Source of the DNA: Gammaproteobacteria bacterium
Lineage (GTDB): Bacteria; Pseudomonadota; Gammaproteobacteria; Steroidobacterales; Steroidobacteraceae
DNA length: 6,171 nucleotides
Direction of reading: 5' to 3'
Assembly: GCA_005877705.1 (NCBI GenBank)
Contig: VBNY01000337.1
Location: 1-6,171 of the forward strand
Shown here piece by piece: positions 5,694 through 6,171 of this stretch. Under the pieces are notes generated by a model. The model made no database searches and was not told the DNA's origin. It saw nothing but the letters and a program-made list of their open reading frames with translations. The position numbers were made by a program, and so were the translations under genes. The stretch's first letter is position 1. Each line of letters opens with the position of its first letter.

Positions 5694-6171
5694 ATGGTCG
5701 AAGAACGCGAAGCCAGCGTTCAATTGCTCAAAACCTTCGCGCCACTCGACGGTCTGAAGCGCGAAAACCTTGCCGCGCTCGCTAAGAAAGTCACTGTGCG
5801 CACGATGTCCGCGGGGCGCACGCTGTTCAAGGAAGGCGACACAGACAAGCGCACGCTGTGGCTCGTCGCTGGAATGATCGAGATTCGCGAAGGTGAGCGC
5901 ACGGTGGCCATGATCCGCGGCGGCACTCCCGAAGCACGCTCACCGCTGTATGCGCAGCTGCCGCGCCGCGTGACCGCGCGTGCCATGGACGAGATCAGCT
6001 ACGTGTCGATCGACAGCGAGCTGCTCGATGTCATGATCACGTGGGACCAGACGGGCACCTACGAGGTCGCCGAGCTGCAGGCGCAGCTCGAGGGCGCCGG
6101 CGGCGACGACTGGATGACGACGCTGCTGCAGACGAAGGCCTTCCATCGCATTCCACCCGCCAATATCCAGG
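5694..6171 (+). CDS. Cyclic-nucleotide-binding-domain protein, N-terminal part (3' end outside window)
   Basis: The open frame runs from the ATG at 5694 off the end of the window (159 complete residues). An in-frame TAG at 5688-5690 makes this ATG the first possible start. Residues 10-115 resemble a CNBD beta-barrel: LLKTFAPLDGLKRENLAALAKK helix, AGRTLFKEGDTDKRTLWLVAGMIEI (the KEGD turn and strands), and the ARAMDEISYVSIDSELLDVMI segment. The conserved stretch TWDQTGTYEV and then DDWMTTLLQTKAFHRIPPANIQ (residues 138-159) leads into what in relatives I recall is a second CNBD domain, sometimes followed by a rhodanese domain. In the first domain the phosphate-binding cassette is degenerate (GGTPEARSPLYAQLPRRVTARA, residues 76-97, instead of a clear FGE...RxAT), so it may not bind cyclic nucleotides. 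No signal peptide is visible. The protein is probably a cytoplasmic sensor; its output is unknown. The ribosome-binding site is poor. Confidence 0.82.
   Translation, partial: MVEEREASVQLLKTFAPLDGLKRENLAALAKKVTVRTMSAGRTLFKEGDTDKRTLWLVAGMIEIREGERTVAMIRGGTPEARSPLYAQLPRRVTARAMDEISYVSIDSELLDVMITWDQTGTYEVAELQAQLEGAGGDDWMTTLLQTKAFHRIPPANIQ

Overview
The window is a GC-rich stretch of bacterial chromosome. It most resembles a gammaproteobacterium of the Xanthomonadales/Nevskiales/Steroidobacter type. I base this on a PilY1-PilE minor-pilin gene order, a FadJ-like beta-oxidation protein and a conserved cyclic-nucleotide-binding-domain protein that I recall from that group. The lineage is inferred from remembered families, not from a search.

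Layout. (1) Positions 2-1383 hold the 3' end of a type IV pilus minor-pilin cluster: the C-terminal part of a PilY1 adhesin/tip protein, then a PilE-like minor pilin. (2) Positions 1384-1790 have no convincing gene. A GC-rich half with several short hairpins gives way abruptly to an AT-rich island (about 1570-1695) that carries a candidate promoter. (3) Positions 1791-2623 look like an accessory insertion: a small conserved protein of unknown function on the + strand, and a TIR-like (DUF1863/ThsB-type) protein on the - strand that converges on it. (4) Positions 2774 to about 5569 form a tight two-gene unit. An endonuclease/exonuclease/phosphatase (EEP) family enzyme is followed two bases later by a FadJ-like enoyl-CoA hydratase/3-hydroxyacyl-CoA dehydrogenase. 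The FadJ-like gene changes frame near 5275 and appears to have lost a conserved linker there, so its C-terminal domain is out of frame. (5) From 5694 to the window edge runs the start of a cyclic-nucleotide-binding-domain (CNBD) protein, cut off by the window.

How the genes work together. PilY1 and PilE act in type IV pilus assembly, adhesion and twitching. The FadJ-like protein would carry out the hydration and dehydrogenation steps of fatty-acid beta-oxidation with a thiolase encoded elsewhere. The EEP protein is probably co-translated with it, but its substrate is unknown. The TIR-like gene is the only candidate for a defence or signalling role; no ThsA-type or other effector is visible in the window. 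I see no clear previously undescribed system. The best leads are the isolated TIR-like gene with a changed residue where a glutamate is expected, the small gene that reads into it, and the broken fadJ.
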